From assembly GCF_002980575.1 (NCBI RefSeq), contig NZ_PVBS01000003.1, forward strand, positions 124,001 to 188,000: 64,000 nucleotides of DNA, given 5' to 3'. The position numbers and the translations under genes are program-made. The notes beneath the pieces were generated by a model. The model did no database searches, was not told the origin of the DNA, and was given only the letters and a program-made list of their open reading frames with translations. Numbering within the stretch: position 1 is the stretch's first letter; each line of letters opens with the position of its first letter. The stretch comes from Sphingobacterium gobiense (GTDB lineage Bacteria > Bacteroidota > Bacteroidia > Sphingobacteriales > Sphingobacteriaceae). Shown here piece by piece: positions 63,665-64,000 of the stretch.

Positions 63665-63960
63665 TCTTATACTCCTTTTTCTTGATAAAAAGGAGACAAA
63701 AATCAAGACTGAGTGTGTTTTTGCTATTTTTACTTGTTTATTCCTAAACAAAATAAACTCGCTATCGCTCAAACAGTATTTATTCATTAGCGTCTGCTTT
63801 TAATGGCATTCATGATTACTTTGTAATTTGTTTTAACGGAATAACCTTCGTAAAAATGGACACAAAAAAACACAAGGTCGTTTTATTCCACCTGATCACA
63901 ATCAATAATTTTTCGCTTTCAACTACGCAATTGCACCATCCCTTCCTTAACATCCAAGGC
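63665..63960 (-). repeat. Degenerate intergenic repeat, copy B (inverted relative to copy A)
   Basis: Read on the - strand it carries the same series as copy A: gene tail, TTCCGTTAAAACA (63829-63841), a block beginning TGTTTAGGAATA (63723-63750), AGTCTTGATTTTT (63698-63710) and the hairpin with loop ATCAAG (63672-63695). Between the second and third blocks it has about 40 bases more than copy A. The gap 63589-63918 has no gene besides these parts. Confidence 0.75.
63672..63695 (-). other. Covarying hairpin of repeat copy B
   Basis: Nine-bp perfect stem (63672-63680 and 63687-63695) with loop ATCAAG on the - strand. The loop is the same as in copy A (59142-59147), although the stem sequences differ (CTCC.../GGAG here, CTTCG.../TGAAG there). 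It may be a terminator or a structured RNA end. Confidence 0.6.
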
Positions 63961-64000
63961 CGCATCCGGATGATTGAAGTATGTAGAAATACTGTTTTTG
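63919..64000 (-). CDS. 3' end of an unrecognised gene (cut by window edge), tail LDVKEGMVQLRS
   Basis: An open frame enters from the right edge and stops at 63919, giving 26 residues that end LDVKEGMVQLRS. The tail is shared with the remnant at 58867-58950. The gene body is outside the window, so the product is unknown. The gene's downstream sequence is repeat copy B. Whether this is an intact gene needs the next part of the chromosome. Confidence 0.45.
   Translation of the reverse strand, partial: KNSISTYFNHPDAALDVKEGMVQLRS

Noticed and set aside
1..64000. tRNA, rRNA, CRISPR array, phage genes or intact transposase.
   Set aside because: None was recognised. Gaps are short and are explained by promoters, hairpins or the two intergenic repeats.

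Overview
The window looks like a chromosomal segment of a Bacteroidota member, most likely Sphingobacteriales (Sphingobacteriaceae-like). The evidence is a SusC/SusD pair with an ECF sigma factor and FecR anti-sigma factor, a BshA bacillithiol enzyme, the order yceD-rpmF-plsX-fabH-accB-accC, CcmF with a Cys-type CcmE, QueH, BlaI with a BlaR1-TonB fusion, several TAnnTTTG (-7) promoter boxes, and moderate GC content. No rRNA, tRNA, CRISPR, phage or intact insertion sequence was seen.

Region 1 (1-22.4 kb) is a carbohydrate-utilisation island for a uronic-acid-containing polysaccharide. On the + strand it holds the end of a heparinase II/III-type lyase, a GntR/FCD regulator, and a run of aminotransferase, enolase-superfamily sugar-acid dehydratase, short-chain dehydrogenase, ceramidase-like protein and SSS sodium symporter; a SMP-30 lactonase is divergent. 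On the - strand it holds two secreted beta-propeller proteins (one in the BNR_4 class), SusD, SusC, FecR, the ECF sigma factor, a GH88 unsaturated uronyl hydrolase lipoprotein and an M20 amidohydrolase. TGTATACA-like palindromes sit in front of the GntR gene and in the divergent lactonase/aminotransferase promoter region, which suggests a local GntR regulon. The enzyme set suggests surface capture (SusCD), lyase cleavage, GH88 release of the unsaturated uronate, then uptake and an oxidative, non-phosphorylative breakdown.

Region 2 (22.4-42.7 kb) is mostly housekeeping: a PaaD/MIP18 protein, a GT4 glycosyltransferase, polyprenyl synthetase, omega-amidase, MarR, glutamate-synthase-like flavoprotein, DUF2520 protein, CcmF, CcmE, MnmD, SlyD-like isomerase, YyaL, SixA, a Tat-type sugar isomerase, Frr, PyrH, BshA, ArfB and a LytS/LytTR two-component pair.

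Region 3 (42.7-58.8 kb) has BlaI/BlaR1 with tandem operator-like dyads, CbpM/DnaJ, an aldo-keto reductase, an M28 peptidase, RpiB, TatC, the fatty-acid synthesis block with ribosomal protein bL32, QueH, two tandem paralogous lipoproteins and a SirB1-like transglutaminase-fold protein.

Region 4 (58.8-64 kb) is an ABC ATPase plus FtsX-type permease and a PatB/MalY aminotransferase. The segment is bracketed by two inverted copies of a degenerate intergenic repeat of about 250-300 bp that includes the 3' end of a short coding tail and a covarying hairpin. The permease gene has a sigma-54-like -24/-12 element and two tandem activator dyads about two helical turns apart. This bracketed module is the most unusual architecture in the window.
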